The notes under the pieces: generated by a model
What the model was told of the DNA's origin: nothing
The model's database searches: none
What the model saw: the letters and a program-made list of their open reading frames with translations, nothing else
Shown here: in pieces, positions 5,649 to 12,647 of the stretch
Position numbering within the stretch: the first letter of the stretch is position 1
How the letters are laid out: every line of letters starts with the position of its first letter
From: JAGVWT01 sp964538405
Lineage (GTDB): Archaea > Nanobdellota > Nanobdellia > Pacearchaeales > GW2011-AR1
Assembly: GCA_964538405.1 (NCBI GenBank)
Contig: CAZIET010000009.1
Span: 1-15,998, forward strand
Direction of reading: 5' to 3'
Length of the DNA stretch: 15,998 nucleotides
Program-made: the position numbers and the translations under genes

Positions 5649-8255
5649 ATGAAAAGGGTGTTTTTGAGTTTTCTTCTGTTAGTGCTTATTCTTAATTTTA
5701 CTTCAGCAAGTTTTCAGACAGGGAACAAATCCGCAGAAATTGAGACAAAATATTCAGTAAGTGATTTCATAAAAGGATGGGTAAACATGAGTTTTTCTAA
5801 TCAAGCAGGAGACTCTTTGTTCCAAGATTCTCAGGGAAACTCAATAAAATTGGTTGAATTGCTTGACTTAAATGAAATAAACTATACATGCTCCCCTTCC
5901 GACTGTGCCGGTGACTATTCGGCATCAAATATGCAATCCGAAAAAACTTTCACACTAAACAAAAATGATGTAAAAATTATCGGCTTCAAATTCTTGGGCG
6001 GCAACTTTGATTCCGTTTCAGGCTTTTCAATGAAAGTCAACAGCAATGCCGGAGAGTCTGAAATGTCACAATTATACGTTGATATATTAAATGATGAAGA
6101 ACTAGAATGGTATTCATACAAGCCGTCAAATACTTTCAACACCGCAAATTACGGATGCTATACCACTCCTGATGAGGAGGTTTTCATTTACAATCAGCCA
6201 TATTGCAACAAGATAAACCTATCCTTATTTCCAAATGTGCAGATTGGGGCAAAAGTGACAAATGCAACCGGAGGAAATGTAACCTTTGAAATGGGAATAT
6301 GCACTGAAGATTTCACGACATGCGAGTATTGCCAGACAAGCACAAATTCAAGCGGGGAAATCTCCTGCAATGCCAATCTTTCCACAGGAAGTGCTGCAAA
6401 CTATTTTGTATGTATAAACACAAAAAATTCTACCTACGACGACAAATACAAGATAAATTCCGAAACAACAAATTCTTGCGGCTATGCTTCCAGCACAGAC
6501 TACAAAAGGGATTTTGAAATATTCGCAAGGCCGGGAAAATATTCTTCCGTAGGAAACTTTGTATTAAATGACACAGAATTGCAAAATCACGGAAGCTATG
6601 TCAATATAGAAGAGTATGTAAGAGAATACATAAGCAAATTCAACAGCAACTGCACAAACGGCTGCGTAGTTCCTGTGAAGTTCGGTTCAAATGCAGATTT
6701 ACAGGAAATAACCCTTTCCAATGTCAATATCGTTTACACTTCGGCCGGAACTCCAAAAGAAATCAAAAGCATATACGATGTAACTGAAATTGCACCAAAA
6801 ATAAGCACAGAATTGCAAAAATTATTTTTGAATGAAGCAAACTTCTCTGTAAAAGGAACTGTGGGGCAGGAGATTGATTATGATTTGGAATTCAGCGACA
6901 AAGAAATATTATCACAAAGCATCATAATAGAAAAAATTCCCGAAATAAAATCCCTTAACACAAAAGTTGCAATAGGGGGATCACCAACAAACTTTATAGC
7001 GGGAGTTGACGGAATTGATCCAAACATAACCATACTTACATATGAATGGGATTTTGGAGACAATACACAATTAGTAACGACTTTAGAAAATAAAGTTACA
7101 CATACCTATTCCTTACTGGGAAACTTCACGCTTACAGTTACAATAAAAGATGCAAACTTCAATTCTTCAAAAGCTTTCAATATAAGTGTCCTGACTCCTA
7201 AAGATGCAATAAATCTGGTTTTGCAGAAAAAGCAAGGCGATCTCACACACATAAATTCAAGAATACAAAACTTTTCAGCATTCCAGCAAAGCTCGTTGAA
7301 AACAACATTAAATCTTACCGAAACGGAGGCCCAATTAAGCCTTTTGCAACAGCAGAATCAGGCCGCAACAAGCGATGAACAATACATAAATATAATGTCC
7401 TCCCTAATTGGGTTGAATGTCCCAAAGGAAATTTATGAAAGCCAGGCAATCGGGCCTATTCTGACTTTCCCAGACAAGGATACAATAAATATTGATGCAT
7501 TGGCAACGATTACCGGAGAGGGATATTCTGGAGAAAGTACTAATGCATACGTTAATGGCGTAGTTGCCTGGGGATTGAACAAAACCACGGTAAGAGTATC
7601 TGAAAGTGAAATTTCGGCTGAATATGAGGACTTCACAGAAAGTGCATTGAAAACATTCAAAATAGAAATAAATGAAAATCCTCAAAGGGAAGAAAGCTAT
7701 CTCATCATGAACAAGTTGGATAATATAGTTTTCAAGGAAAACTATGGGCAACAGGATTCTGGAGAATATGTTTACATTCAAGTGCCAAAGGAAGGCAGAA
7801 GCATAGAACTTTCAACAACCGAAGAAACAAGTTTTGAAAATCTTCCAATGTTCATTTCCCCGAAATTATCTGAACTGCCAAAAACTACAATAAATATTTC
7901 TCCGTTCATAGAAAAAATCTCGGAAAGGAAAATACTAATTTTATCGGCAATTTTTGCATTGATAATTGGATTCATTGCATATTTGGTATTGCAGGAATGG
8001 TACAAGAGAAGATATGAAAGCTATCTGTTCAAAAACAGAAACGATCTTTTCAACTTGGTTTCATACATCGAAAACGCAAACAGGAAAAACACCCCAAGCA
8101 GGGAAATAGAAGCAAAATTGAAGAAATCGGGATGGACCGGAGAACAGGTAAGTTATGTAATGAGAAAATACGTCGGAAAAAGAACAGGAATGCTAGAAAT
8201 CCCAATATCAAAATTATTTGATTTGTTCAAGAAAAGTGACATAAAAAAGACATGA
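5649..8255 (+). CDS. Large anchored surface protein with PKD domain and cytoplasmic tail
   Basis: An 868-residue protein from ATG 5649. The in-frame TTG at 5634 is rejected because it lies too close to the TATA box and would put D-S before the signal peptide. Residues 1-20 are a clean signal peptide (M-K-R, hydrophobic core, T-S-A-S). A long beta-rich ectodomain has many N-x-S/T sites and several Cys. A PKD domain covers about 440-520, with the signature W-D-F-G-D at 467-471 and H-T-Y followed by G-x-F-T-L-T-V. A Gln-rich coiled-coil-like helical segment follows at about 525-590, then another beta-rich part. One transmembrane helix (about 762-784) leads to a basic cytoplasmic tail of about 84 residues containing an R-E-I-E-A-K-L-K-K-S-G-W-T-G-E-Q-V helix pair. 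PKD domains usually support adhesion or binding to glycans and proteins. Surface interaction, perhaps with a host cell, is an inference from this and from the neighbouring TNAH protein. Confidence 0.75.
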   Translation: MKRVFLSFLLLVLILNFTSASFQTGNKSAEIETKYSVSDFIKGWVNMSFSNQAGDSLFQDSQGNSIKLVELLDLNEINYTCSPSDCAGDYSASNMQSEKTFTLNKNDVKIIGFKFLGGNFDSVSGFSMKVNSNAGESEMSQLYVDILNDEELEWYSYKPSNTFNTANYGCYTTPDEEVFIYNQPYCNKINLSLFPNVQIGAKVTNATGGNVTFEMGICTEDFTTCEYCQTSTNSSGEISCNANLSTGSAANYFVCINTKNSTYDDKYKINSETTNSCGYASSTDYKRDFEIFARPGKYSSVGNFVLNDTELQNHGSYVNIEEYVREYISKFNSNCTNGCVVPVKFGSNADLQEITLSNVNIVYTSAGTPKEIKSIYDVTEIAPKISTELQKLFLNEANFSVKGTVGQEIDYDLEFSDKEILSQSIIIEKIPEIKSLNTKVAIGGSPTNFIAGVDGIDPNITILTYEWDFGDNTQLVTTLENKVTHTYSLLGNFTLTVTIKDANFNSSKAFNISVLTPKDAINLVLQKKQGDLTHINSRIQNFSAFQQSSLKTTLNLTETEAQLSLLQQQNQAATSDEQYINIMSSLIGLNVPKEIYESQAIGPILTFPDKDTINIDALATITGEGYSGESTNAYVNGVVAWGLNKTTVRVSESEISAEYEDFTESALKTFKIEINENPQREESYLIMNKLDNIVFKENYGQQDSGEYVYIQVPKEGRSIELSTTEETSFENLPMFISPKLSELPKTTINISPFIEKISERKILILSAIFALIIGFIAYLVLQEWYKRRYESYLFKNRNDLFNLVSYIENANRKNTPSREIEAKLKKSGWTGEQVSYVMRKYVGKRTGMLEIPISKLFDLFKKSDIKKT

Positions 8256-8267
8256 ATATTTATAAAC
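8255..8267 (+). promoter_or_regulatory. TATA-like box upstream of the Era-like GTPase gene
   Basis: AATATTTATAAAC follows the stop of the PKD protein. Its centre is about 53 bases before ATG 8315, which would give a leader of roughly 27 bases. A weaker AT-rich element near 8292-8300 would instead fit a leaderless start at the second Met (ATG 8324). The sequence does not decide between them. Confidence 0.4.
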
Positions 8268-8314
8268 TAAAAAGGCAAATATATTTTGGTTGATTAAATT
8301 TCAGTTTTTAAAAG

Positions 8315-8950
8315 ATGAAAAAGATGTTGAAGAATTTTTTTGGGGGTATTTTTGGTATTTTCAGAGTCAAAAAAGAGATCAAACTCGGATTCTATGGGCC
8401 TCCGAATGCAGGAAAAACTAGTCTCGCAAACAGAATCTGCAAAGATTTTCTCGGCGAAGAAATGGGAAGAGTAAGCAACATTCCGCATGAGACAAGAAAC
8501 GTGCAGTTCAAGGAAAGAGTGGAAATAACTCACAATGGAAAGAAATTGGTTTTCAAAATGGTTGACACGCCAGGAATTGCAACAAAAATAGACTATGAAG
8601 ATTTCCTGAAATACAAAATAAAAAGAAATGAAGCAAAAAAAAGAGCAAAGGAAGCAACACAAGGAGTCATTGAGTCAATCAAATGGCTTGATGACATGGA
8701 TGTCGTAGTTGTTGTTTTAGACGTTATGGAAAATCCTTATAACCAGGTGAATATTACCATTATAGGTAATTTGGCAGCCAGAAAAATCCCGGTGTTGATA
8801 GTGGCAAACAAGATCGACAAGAAAAAAGCAGACATAAAAAAAATTCAGGCAGCATTTCCTGAATATGATGTTATTGGAATAAGTGCAAAATATGGAAAAA
8901 ACCTTGACAAGTTTTACGAGTCAATATTTAAACTAGCAAAAAAGGCTTAA
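8315..8950 (+). CDS. arvA: Era-like GTPase, ArvA/OapA family (archaeal vesiculation GTPase)
   Basis: A 211-residue small GTPase. The P-loop G-P-P-N-A-G-K-T-S is at 28-36, a switch-I-type H-E-T-R-N at 58-62, D-T-P-G at 84-87, N-K-I-D at 165-168 and S-A-K at 190-192. A Lys/Arg-rich stretch at about 97-118 follows the G3 motif and sits where switch II moves. The next gene is a DUF2073 protein and a DUF2072 zinc ribbon lies shortly after. This trio is the OapA/B/C set first noted next to replication origins in haloarchaea and later named ArvA/B/C, required for extracellular vesicle formation in Haloferax volcanii. ArvA is the GTP-switch component, thought to act at the membrane. The short hydrophobic N-terminus (F-F-G-G-I-F-G-I-F, residues 8-16) could help membrane contact; that is inference. 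The start may be ATG 8315 or 8324. Confidence 0.8.
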   Translation: MKKMLKNFFGGIFGIFRVKKEIKLGFYGPPNAGKTSLANRICKDFLGEEMGRVSNIPHETRNVQFKERVEITHNGKKLVFKMVDTPGIATKIDYEDFLKYKIKRNEAKKRAKEATQGVIESIKWLDDMDVVVVVLDVMENPYNQVNITIIGNLAARKIPVLIVANKIDKKKADIKKIQAAFPEYDVIGISAKYGKNLDKFYESIFKLAKKA

Positions 8951-8951
8951 G

Positions 8952-9347
8952 ATGTCAAAAATAAAAAAAATAAAAGGTTTCTCAATCCAATTCATGCCAT
9001 ATTCAGAAATAAGCAGGTTAAACAGTGATGAAAGAATAAAGAAAATCCTTAACATAATATTTGGAGGAAACATTCTGATACTGCAGGGAAAATTAAGGGC
9101 AGAAGAAGAATCAAGATTGATTGGAGACACTATGGCAATGATAAATCATGTAAAGGGATTCAAGGGAATAGAACTTGCAGTGATTTCGGGAAACGGAAAC
9201 GATAGTGTTTTTGGAAAAATGAAAAGGGGAATTGCTAACAGTTTGTTTAGTGGGGATTTAGGGGCAATAACAATAATAGGTCCTGCAACAATCGTAAAAG
9301 AGATAAAAAGAAACCCAAAGAAGATTGAGCTGTTTTTGAACAAATAA
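8952..9347 (+). CDS. arvB: DUF2073 protein, ArvB/OapB family
   Basis: A 131-residue protein beginning one base after the GTPase stop (taa-g-ATG), so co-transcribed with it. Family features are M-P-Y-S-E-I-S-R-L-N-S-D-E-R-I-K-K-I-L at 14-32, G-G-N-I-L-I-L-Q-G-K-L-R-A-E-E-E at 38-53 with L-I-G-D-T-M-A following, and K-G-I-E-L-A-V-I near 71. The C-terminal half has G-A-I-T-I-I-G-P-A and ends K-K-I-E-L-F-L-N-K, a weakly hydrophobic helical pattern without a clear transmembrane helix. In Haloferax the equivalent gene is part of the vesicle-formation locus with the GTPase and the zinc-ribbon protein. Its biochemical role is not known to me. A direct partnership with the GTPase is suggested by strict neighbourhood. 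Confidence 0.78.
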   Translation: MSKIKKIKGFSIQFMPYSEISRLNSDERIKKILNIIFGGNILILQGKLRAEEESRLIGDTMAMINHVKGFKGIELAVISGNGNDSVFGKMKRGIANSLFSGDLGAITIIGPATIVKEIKRNPKKIELFLNK

Positions 9348-9357
9348 TATTTTAAAT
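9347..9357 (+). promoter_or_regulatory. TATA-like box for the deaminase gene
   Basis: ATATTTTAAAT centred about 24-26 bases before ATG 9378, overlapping the end of arvB. It favours ATG 9378 over the TTG one codon earlier and suggests the deaminase can be transcribed on its own. Confidence 0.5.
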
Positions 9358-9377
9358 CCAGTGTTAGTTTAGTATTG

Positions 9378-9857
9378 ATGGAATTTGTTTCTGAAGATGA
9401 TGTAAAAGAATACTTTAATGAATGTATTAAAGAAGCCCTGAGATCAACTTGTTTAAGATCTAAATGTGGTTCCATCATTGTAAAAGATGGAGAAATCATT
9501 GGAGTTGGATTTAATTCGCCACCAGGAAATTTGGAATCGCAAAGAAAGTGCTTGGTGGATAAAGAAAAGTATAACCCAAAAGTTACAGACAAAACTTGTT
9601 GTGTTCATGCAGAGCAAAGGGCAATAATAGATTCCACTACTAAAAATCCTACAAAATTGAAAGGCGCGATAATCTATTTTATAAGGTTAGATAAAAATAA
9701 CAAACCAATGAAATCAAAAGAACCTTATTGCACGCATTGCAGCAAATTAGCCTTGGATGCAGGCACCAAAGAATTTATTTTATGGCGTGAAGAAGGAATC
9801 TGTTCTTATAATACTGAAGAATACAACTTACTCTCATTTGATTACGGAAAACAATAA
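9378..9857 (+). CDS. dCMP-deaminase-like zinc cytidine/deoxycytidylate deaminase
   Basis: A 159-residue protein of the deoxycytidylate deaminase type. C-G-S-I-I-V-K-D-G-E-I-I-G-V-G-F-N at 30-46 is the usual lead-in. H77-A-E79 gives the first zinc ligand and the catalytic Glu, and P-Y-C118-T-H-C121 gives the other two ligands. L-A-L-D-A-G at 124-129 matches the conserved helix after the zinc site. The insert between the two halves is rich in Cys (K-C, T-C-C), as in dCMP deaminases that bind a second metal, but I cannot prove that here. The likely reaction is dCMP to dUMP for thymidylate synthesis; a role on other cytosines (nucleosides, RNA) is possible. It sits between the ArvB and ArvC genes yet has its own TATA-like box, so it may be a neighbour by chance. 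Confidence 0.8.
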   Translation: MEFVSEDDVKEYFNECIKEALRSTCLRSKCGSIIVKDGEIIGVGFNSPPGNLESQRKCLVDKEKYNPKVTDKTCCVHAEQRAIIDSTTKNPTKLKGAIIYFIRLDKNNKPMKSKEPYCTHCSKLALDAGTKEFILWREEGICSYNTEEYNLLSFDYGKQ

Positions 9858-9861
9858 AAAC
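9852..9861 (+). promoter_or_regulatory. Weak TATA-like box for the zinc-ribbon (ArvC) gene
   Basis: CAATAAAAAC centred about 25 bases before ATG 9882, overlapping the end of the deaminase gene. The match is weaker than the other boxes, but the spacing is the same. Confidence 0.35.
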
Positions 9862-9881
9862 TCTGCTTAGTTTTTTCTAAA

Positions 9882-10277
9882 ATGCCCCATCAATGCATTC
9901 ACTGCTCATCAATCTATCCTGCAACAAGCAAAGTCATAATAGAAGGATGTGAAAAATGCGGGGGACATTTTTTCTTCTACATAAGAGAAGAGCAAATGAA
10001 GAAAATAGAGGAACACAAAAACAATCCCGAAGCTCCGATAAATCTTCCTGCCCCACAAAAAGAGAAAATGGAAGGTGAAATAAGGGAAATGGCAGGAATT
10101 GAAAATGAAGAAATCCCGGTAATATTAGATTTAGAGTCTGTAAGGGTGACTGCCCCAGGAAAGTATGAAATAGATGTTGTAAGTTTGTTCAACAAAAACA
10201 GACCATTGGTCTTTAAATTGGAAGAGGGGAAATACATAATCGATCTTAGTTCTTTGAAGAGAGAAGAAGATATTTAA
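9882..10277 (+). CDS. arvC: Zinc-ribbon DUF2072 protein, ArvC/OapC family
   Basis: A 131-residue protein. The N-terminus M-P-H-Q-C-I-H-C (Cys5, Cys8), then I-I-E-G-C-E-K-C-G-G-H-F-F-F-Y-I (Cys23, Cys26), is a four-Cys zinc ribbon with the DUF2072 layout P-H-x-C-x-x-C ... G-C-x-x-C-G. A charged linker of about 60 residues (35-95) rich in Glu, Lys and Pro follows. A C-terminal beta-type module has E-S-V-R-V-T-A-P-G-K-Y-E-I-D-V at about 85-99 and E-G-K-Y-I-I-D-L at about 115-122, again typical of the family. In Haloferax the family forms a locus with the Era-like GTPase and the DUF2073 protein, which supports the vesicle-module reading here, although one gene is inserted between. Molecular function is unknown. 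Confidence 0.78.
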   Translation: MPHQCIHCSSIYPATSKVIIEGCEKCGGHFFFYIREEQMKKIEEHKNNPEAPINLPAPQKEKMEGEIREMAGIENEEIPVILDLESVRVTAPGKYEIDVVSLFNKNRPLVFKLEEGKYIIDLSSLKREEDI

Positions 10278-10279
10278 AG
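10270..10279 (+). promoter_or_regulatory. TATA-like box for the small membrane gene block
   Basis: ATATTTAAAG overlaps the stop codon of the zinc-ribbon gene. Its centre is about 38 bases before ATG 10312, so the transcript would carry a short leader of about 10-15 bases, enough to include the Shine-Dalgarno site at 10301. A second AT-rich element at 10289-10299 lies too close to the ATG. Confidence 0.4.
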
Positions 10280-10300
10280 TTACCAAAATATATTTTATAA

Positions 10301-10306
10301 GGAGGT
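10301..10306 (+). promoter_or_regulatory. Strong Shine-Dalgarno site before the 49-residue membrane protein
   Basis: GGAGGT with five bases to ATG 10312. Most other genes in the window start without such a site, so this gene is probably translated by a leadered, SD-dependent route. Confidence 0.8.
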
Positions 10307-10311
10307 ATAAA

Positions 10312-10461
10312 ATGCTATCAAAAGAGATGATGGCTGGAGGAGCTGTACTTGTTGGGGTTCTTATTGCCATTACCCAATATATGGGTTGGTCAGGAACTTT
10401 GAACTATCTGTGGGCTGCTTTAGTTCTTATTTTGGGGATTGTTGAGTTCACACAACATTAA
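10312..10461 (+). CDS. 49-residue two-helix membrane microprotein
   Basis: A short ORF supported by its Shine-Dalgarno site and by its composition. The sequence starts M-L-S-K-E-M-M-A-G-G. A first hydrophobic helix (about residues 9-20, A-V-L-V-G-V-L-I-A-I), a short turn containing Y-M-G-W-S-G-T-L and a second helix (about 31-44, N-Y-L-W-A-A-L-V-L-I-L-G-I-V) follow, ending E-F-T-Q-H. This is a hairpin in the membrane with both ends on the same side. No family is recognised. It is followed five bases after its stop by the Cys-rich microprotein gene, so the two probably share a transcript with the DUF998 gene. High expression is an inference from the SD site, the best translation signal on any recognised gene here. 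Confidence 0.75.
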   Translation: MLSKEMMAGGAVLVGVLIAITQYMGWSGTLNYLWAALVLILGIVEFTQH

Positions 10462-10466
10462 TTGAG

Positions 10467-10715
10467 ATGAAAGAAAATACACTTGGAATTATATTACTGA
10501 TAACTGCGGTTCTACTTCTATGTTTTACTTTTTATATAAATACCTCCGGGATTTTTGAACCATTGATAAATCCCTTAGCAGGAGAAGGATTGGGAATGCT
10601 ATGTGGCTCTGAAGAAGAATGTAATAGTTTTTGTCTTAACAACAAAGGAATATGCAATAATTACTGTCAAGAAAATCCCACTAATCAACTGTGTGATAAA
10701 TTATCTTTAAAATGA
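10467..10715 (+). CDS. Membrane-anchored Cys-rich microprotein
   Basis: An 82-residue protein. An N-terminal hydrophobic segment (about residues 6-24, which includes one Cys) is followed by a short exported part with six more Cys: M-L-C-G-S-E-E-E-C-N-S-F-C, G-I-C-N-N-Y-C and Q-L-C-D. The even spacing suggests three disulfides or a metal site in a small knot outside the cell. G-S-E-E-E-C-N-S-F-C resembles short Cys-rich modules seen in DPANN surface proteins, but I do not recognise a named family. The stop overlaps the DUF998 start by four bases (ATGA), so translation of the two is coupled. Confidence 0.65.
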   Translation: MKENTLGIILLITAVLLLCFTFYINTSGIFEPLINPLAGEGLGMLCGSEEECNSFCLNNKGICNNYCQENPTNQLCDKLSLK

Positions 10716-11338
10716 AAATAAATTTAGACAAAATATTAATAGCAAGCGGATTCATTGGACCGATAATCTTTTTTATAACAATTTACTTTCTATTTGCGCT
10801 GCTATATCCAGGTTTCAATGTTTTTAATCAAACCATAAGTGAGCTTGGAACAGCAAATAGTCCAATACAAACCCTAACTAATGTTTTTGGATTCAGTTTA
10901 TTCGGAATTTTTATCATGTTATTTGCAATGGGGTTGTTCAGATCAAAGGAAGTTAATTATTTGGGAAAAATCTCAGCCATTTTCATATTTGTCACAGGAA
11001 TATTGATGTATTTGACGGGGATTTTTTATGGAAGTAGTGGTGCTGGACTTTACACTATGATTGACAGATTGCATATAATAGTTTCAAATTATCAATTTCC
11101 GATTTTAGCCGTTGGATTAGTACTTTTCGCTTTTAGTATTGTCAAGAACAAAAAATTAAGATGGTTAACTCCCGTAATTTTGGTTTTGGGACTCATAACG
11201 TTAATACTTGCTTATGTTTTCTTTTTTACACATGACTTACAGAACAGAGGAATATGGCAGAGAGCGGCAATTGGTTTACCTTATTTAATTTTGATGATTA
11301 TTGCGGCAGCATTGTACAAAGTTCAGTTTAAAGTATAA
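10712..11338 (+). CDS. DUF998-family integral membrane protein
   Basis: A 208-residue protein with six predicted transmembrane helices (approximately 8-32, 52-76, 84-106, 126-144, 150-171, 183-203). The first loop carries I-S-E-L-G-T-A-N-S-P at 42-51, the hallmark of DUF998 membrane proteins (a conserved S-x-L-G followed by a P before the second helix). A G-I-F-Y-G-S-S-G segment in the third helix/loop also fits. The biochemical function of DUF998 is unknown. Coupling to the upstream Cys-rich microprotein by an ATGA overlap suggests the two act together in the membrane. Confidence 0.72.
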   Translation: MKINLDKILIASGFIGPIIFFITIYFLFALLYPGFNVFNQTISELGTANSPIQTLTNVFGFSLFGIFIMLFAMGLFRSKEVNYLGKISAIFIFVTGILMYLTGIFYGSSGAGLYTMIDRLHIIVSNYQFPILAVGLVLFAFSIVKNKKLRWLTPVILVLGLITLILAYVFFFTHDLQNRGIWQRAAIGLPYLILMIIAAALYKVQFKV

Positions 11339-11340
11339 AA
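11333..11340 (+). promoter_or_regulatory. TATA box for the CCA-adding enzyme gene
   Basis: GTATAAAA centred 26 bases before ATG 11363, overlapping the stop codon of the DUF998 gene. One of the clearest boxes in the window; a leaderless transcript is expected. Confidence 0.65.
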
Positions 11341-11362
11341 ACCCAAAAAGCATATTTCTAAT

Positions 11363-12619
11363 ATGAATGTTGATTCCATATTAAAAGAAGTGGTTGAAGA
11401 GTTCAAACCAGGTGAGAGTGAAATTAAGGAAATTGACGAAAAACTTAAGGCATTTCTTTCAAAAGTCAAAGAAGAAATAAAAAAATCCAAAATAAAAGCC
11501 GAAGTCTTTGTTGGGGGAAGCTATCCAAAAAGGACAATGATGAAAAGCAAAGAATATGATGTTGATATCTTCATCAGATTTACCAAAAAGGAAGGCCAAA
11601 ACCTATCCGATTTAACTGAAAAATTACTTAAGAATTTCAAAAAGACAAGGATACACGGATCAAGAGACTATTTCAAGATAAGGATAAGTACAAGAATTGT
11701 CTTTGAAGTAGTTCCTGTATTAAAAGTAAGAAATCCAAAAGAGGCGGAAAACATTACCGATTTGTCTTACTTCCATGTCAATTACATTAGGAAAAAACTC
11801 AAAACAGAGAAAATACTGAACGAAGTTGTGATTGCAAAAGCGTTCTGCCATGCAAACAACTGCTATGGGGCTGAATCATACATAAAGGGATTTTCTGGTT
11901 ATGGAATAGAATTGTTGATACAATACTATGGTACTTTCTTGAAGTTCTTAAAAGAAACCTCAAAAGCAAAGGAAAAAATAATAATTGATGTGGAAAAACA
12001 TTACAAAAACAGGCAAGAAGTCATGATGAATGTAAATTCAGCCAAATTAAACTCACCTATAATATTAATTGATCCAACATTTAAGCAAAGAAATGCATTG
12101 GCTGCACTGTCTGAGAAAACATTTGAAGAATTCCAAAAAGCAGCAAAAGAATTTTTGAAGAAACCAAACAAAAGGTTCTTTGAAACAAAAAAAATCAATT
12201 GGGAAGAAATAAAGAAAAATGCTACAAGAAAAAGATTGGAATTTATCATATTAGATGTTAAAACAAACAGGCAGGAAGGAGATATTGCGGGAACAAAACT
12301 CTTGAAATTCTATGAGTATATCACAAAGGAAATATCAAAATACTTTATTGTAAAAAACAGGGGTTTTGAGTATAACGATGGAAAAACTGCAAAATACTTT
12401 TTTGTAGTTGAAAGAAAAAAAGAACTTATGTTTAATGGCCCAAAATTAAATGATATAGAAAATATAAAAAAATTTAAGAAAAAACATAAGAACGCCGTAA
12501 TAAAAAATGGCAGGCTTTACGCTAAGGAAAAGAATCAATTAGATATCAGGAAGTTTCTACAAAACTGGGAAAAAAGGAATAAAAAACTAATCTTAGAAAT
12601 GAGTACAGAGCTTGTATGA
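11363..12619 (+). CDS. cca: Archaeal class I CCA-adding tRNA nucleotidyltransferase
   Basis: A 418-residue protein, close to the 430-460 of archaeal CCA enzymes, which add or repair the CCA end of tRNA. The nucleotidyltransferase signature G-G-S-Y-P-K-R-T at 51-58 is followed by D66-V-D68. The third carboxylate, normally Asp in V-D-V-V-P, is Glu115 here (F-E-V-V-P). Later family segments are present: V-I-A-K-A-F-C-H-A-N-N-C-Y-G-A-E and K-G-F-S-G-Y-G-I-E-L-L near 160-192, then D-P-T-F-K-Q-R-N-A-L-A-A-L and the F-F that closes that region. The C-terminal tail is Lys-rich. These segments separate it from CD-NTases, which share only the G-S...D-x-D core. With archease and rtcB in the same window it makes a loose tRNA-maturation group. 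It is transcribed from its own TATA box and converges on the leftward TrmB operon. Confidence 0.85.
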   Translation: MNVDSILKEVVEEFKPGESEIKEIDEKLKAFLSKVKEEIKKSKIKAEVFVGGSYPKRTMMKSKEYDVDIFIRFTKKEGQNLSDLTEKLLKNFKKTRIHGSRDYFKIRISTRIVFEVVPVLKVRNPKEAENITDLSYFHVNYIRKKLKTEKILNEVVIAKAFCHANNCYGAESYIKGFSGYGIELLIQYYGTFLKFLKETSKAKEKIIIDVEKHYKNRQEVMMNVNSAKLNSPIILIDPTFKQRNALAALSEKTFEEFQKAAKEFLKKPNKRFFETKKINWEEIKKNATRKRLEFIILDVKTNRQEGDIAGTKLLKFYEYITKEISKYFIVKNRGFEYNDGKTAKYFFVVERKKELMFNGPKLNDIENIKKFKKKHKNAVIKNGRLYAKEKNQLDIRKFLQNWEKRNKKLILEMSTELV

Positions 12620-12647
12620 TTATCATAGTTGTTATAGAAAAATTTAT

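Noticed and set aside
11363..12619. CD-NTase (CBASS-type cyclase) because of G-G-S and D-x-D
   Set aside because: Downstream segments (Y-G-A-E, G-F-S-G-Y, D-P-T-F-K-Q-R-N-A) are those of archaeal CCA enzymes, and no CBASS effector is adjacent; DUF998 and TrmB are not effectors.
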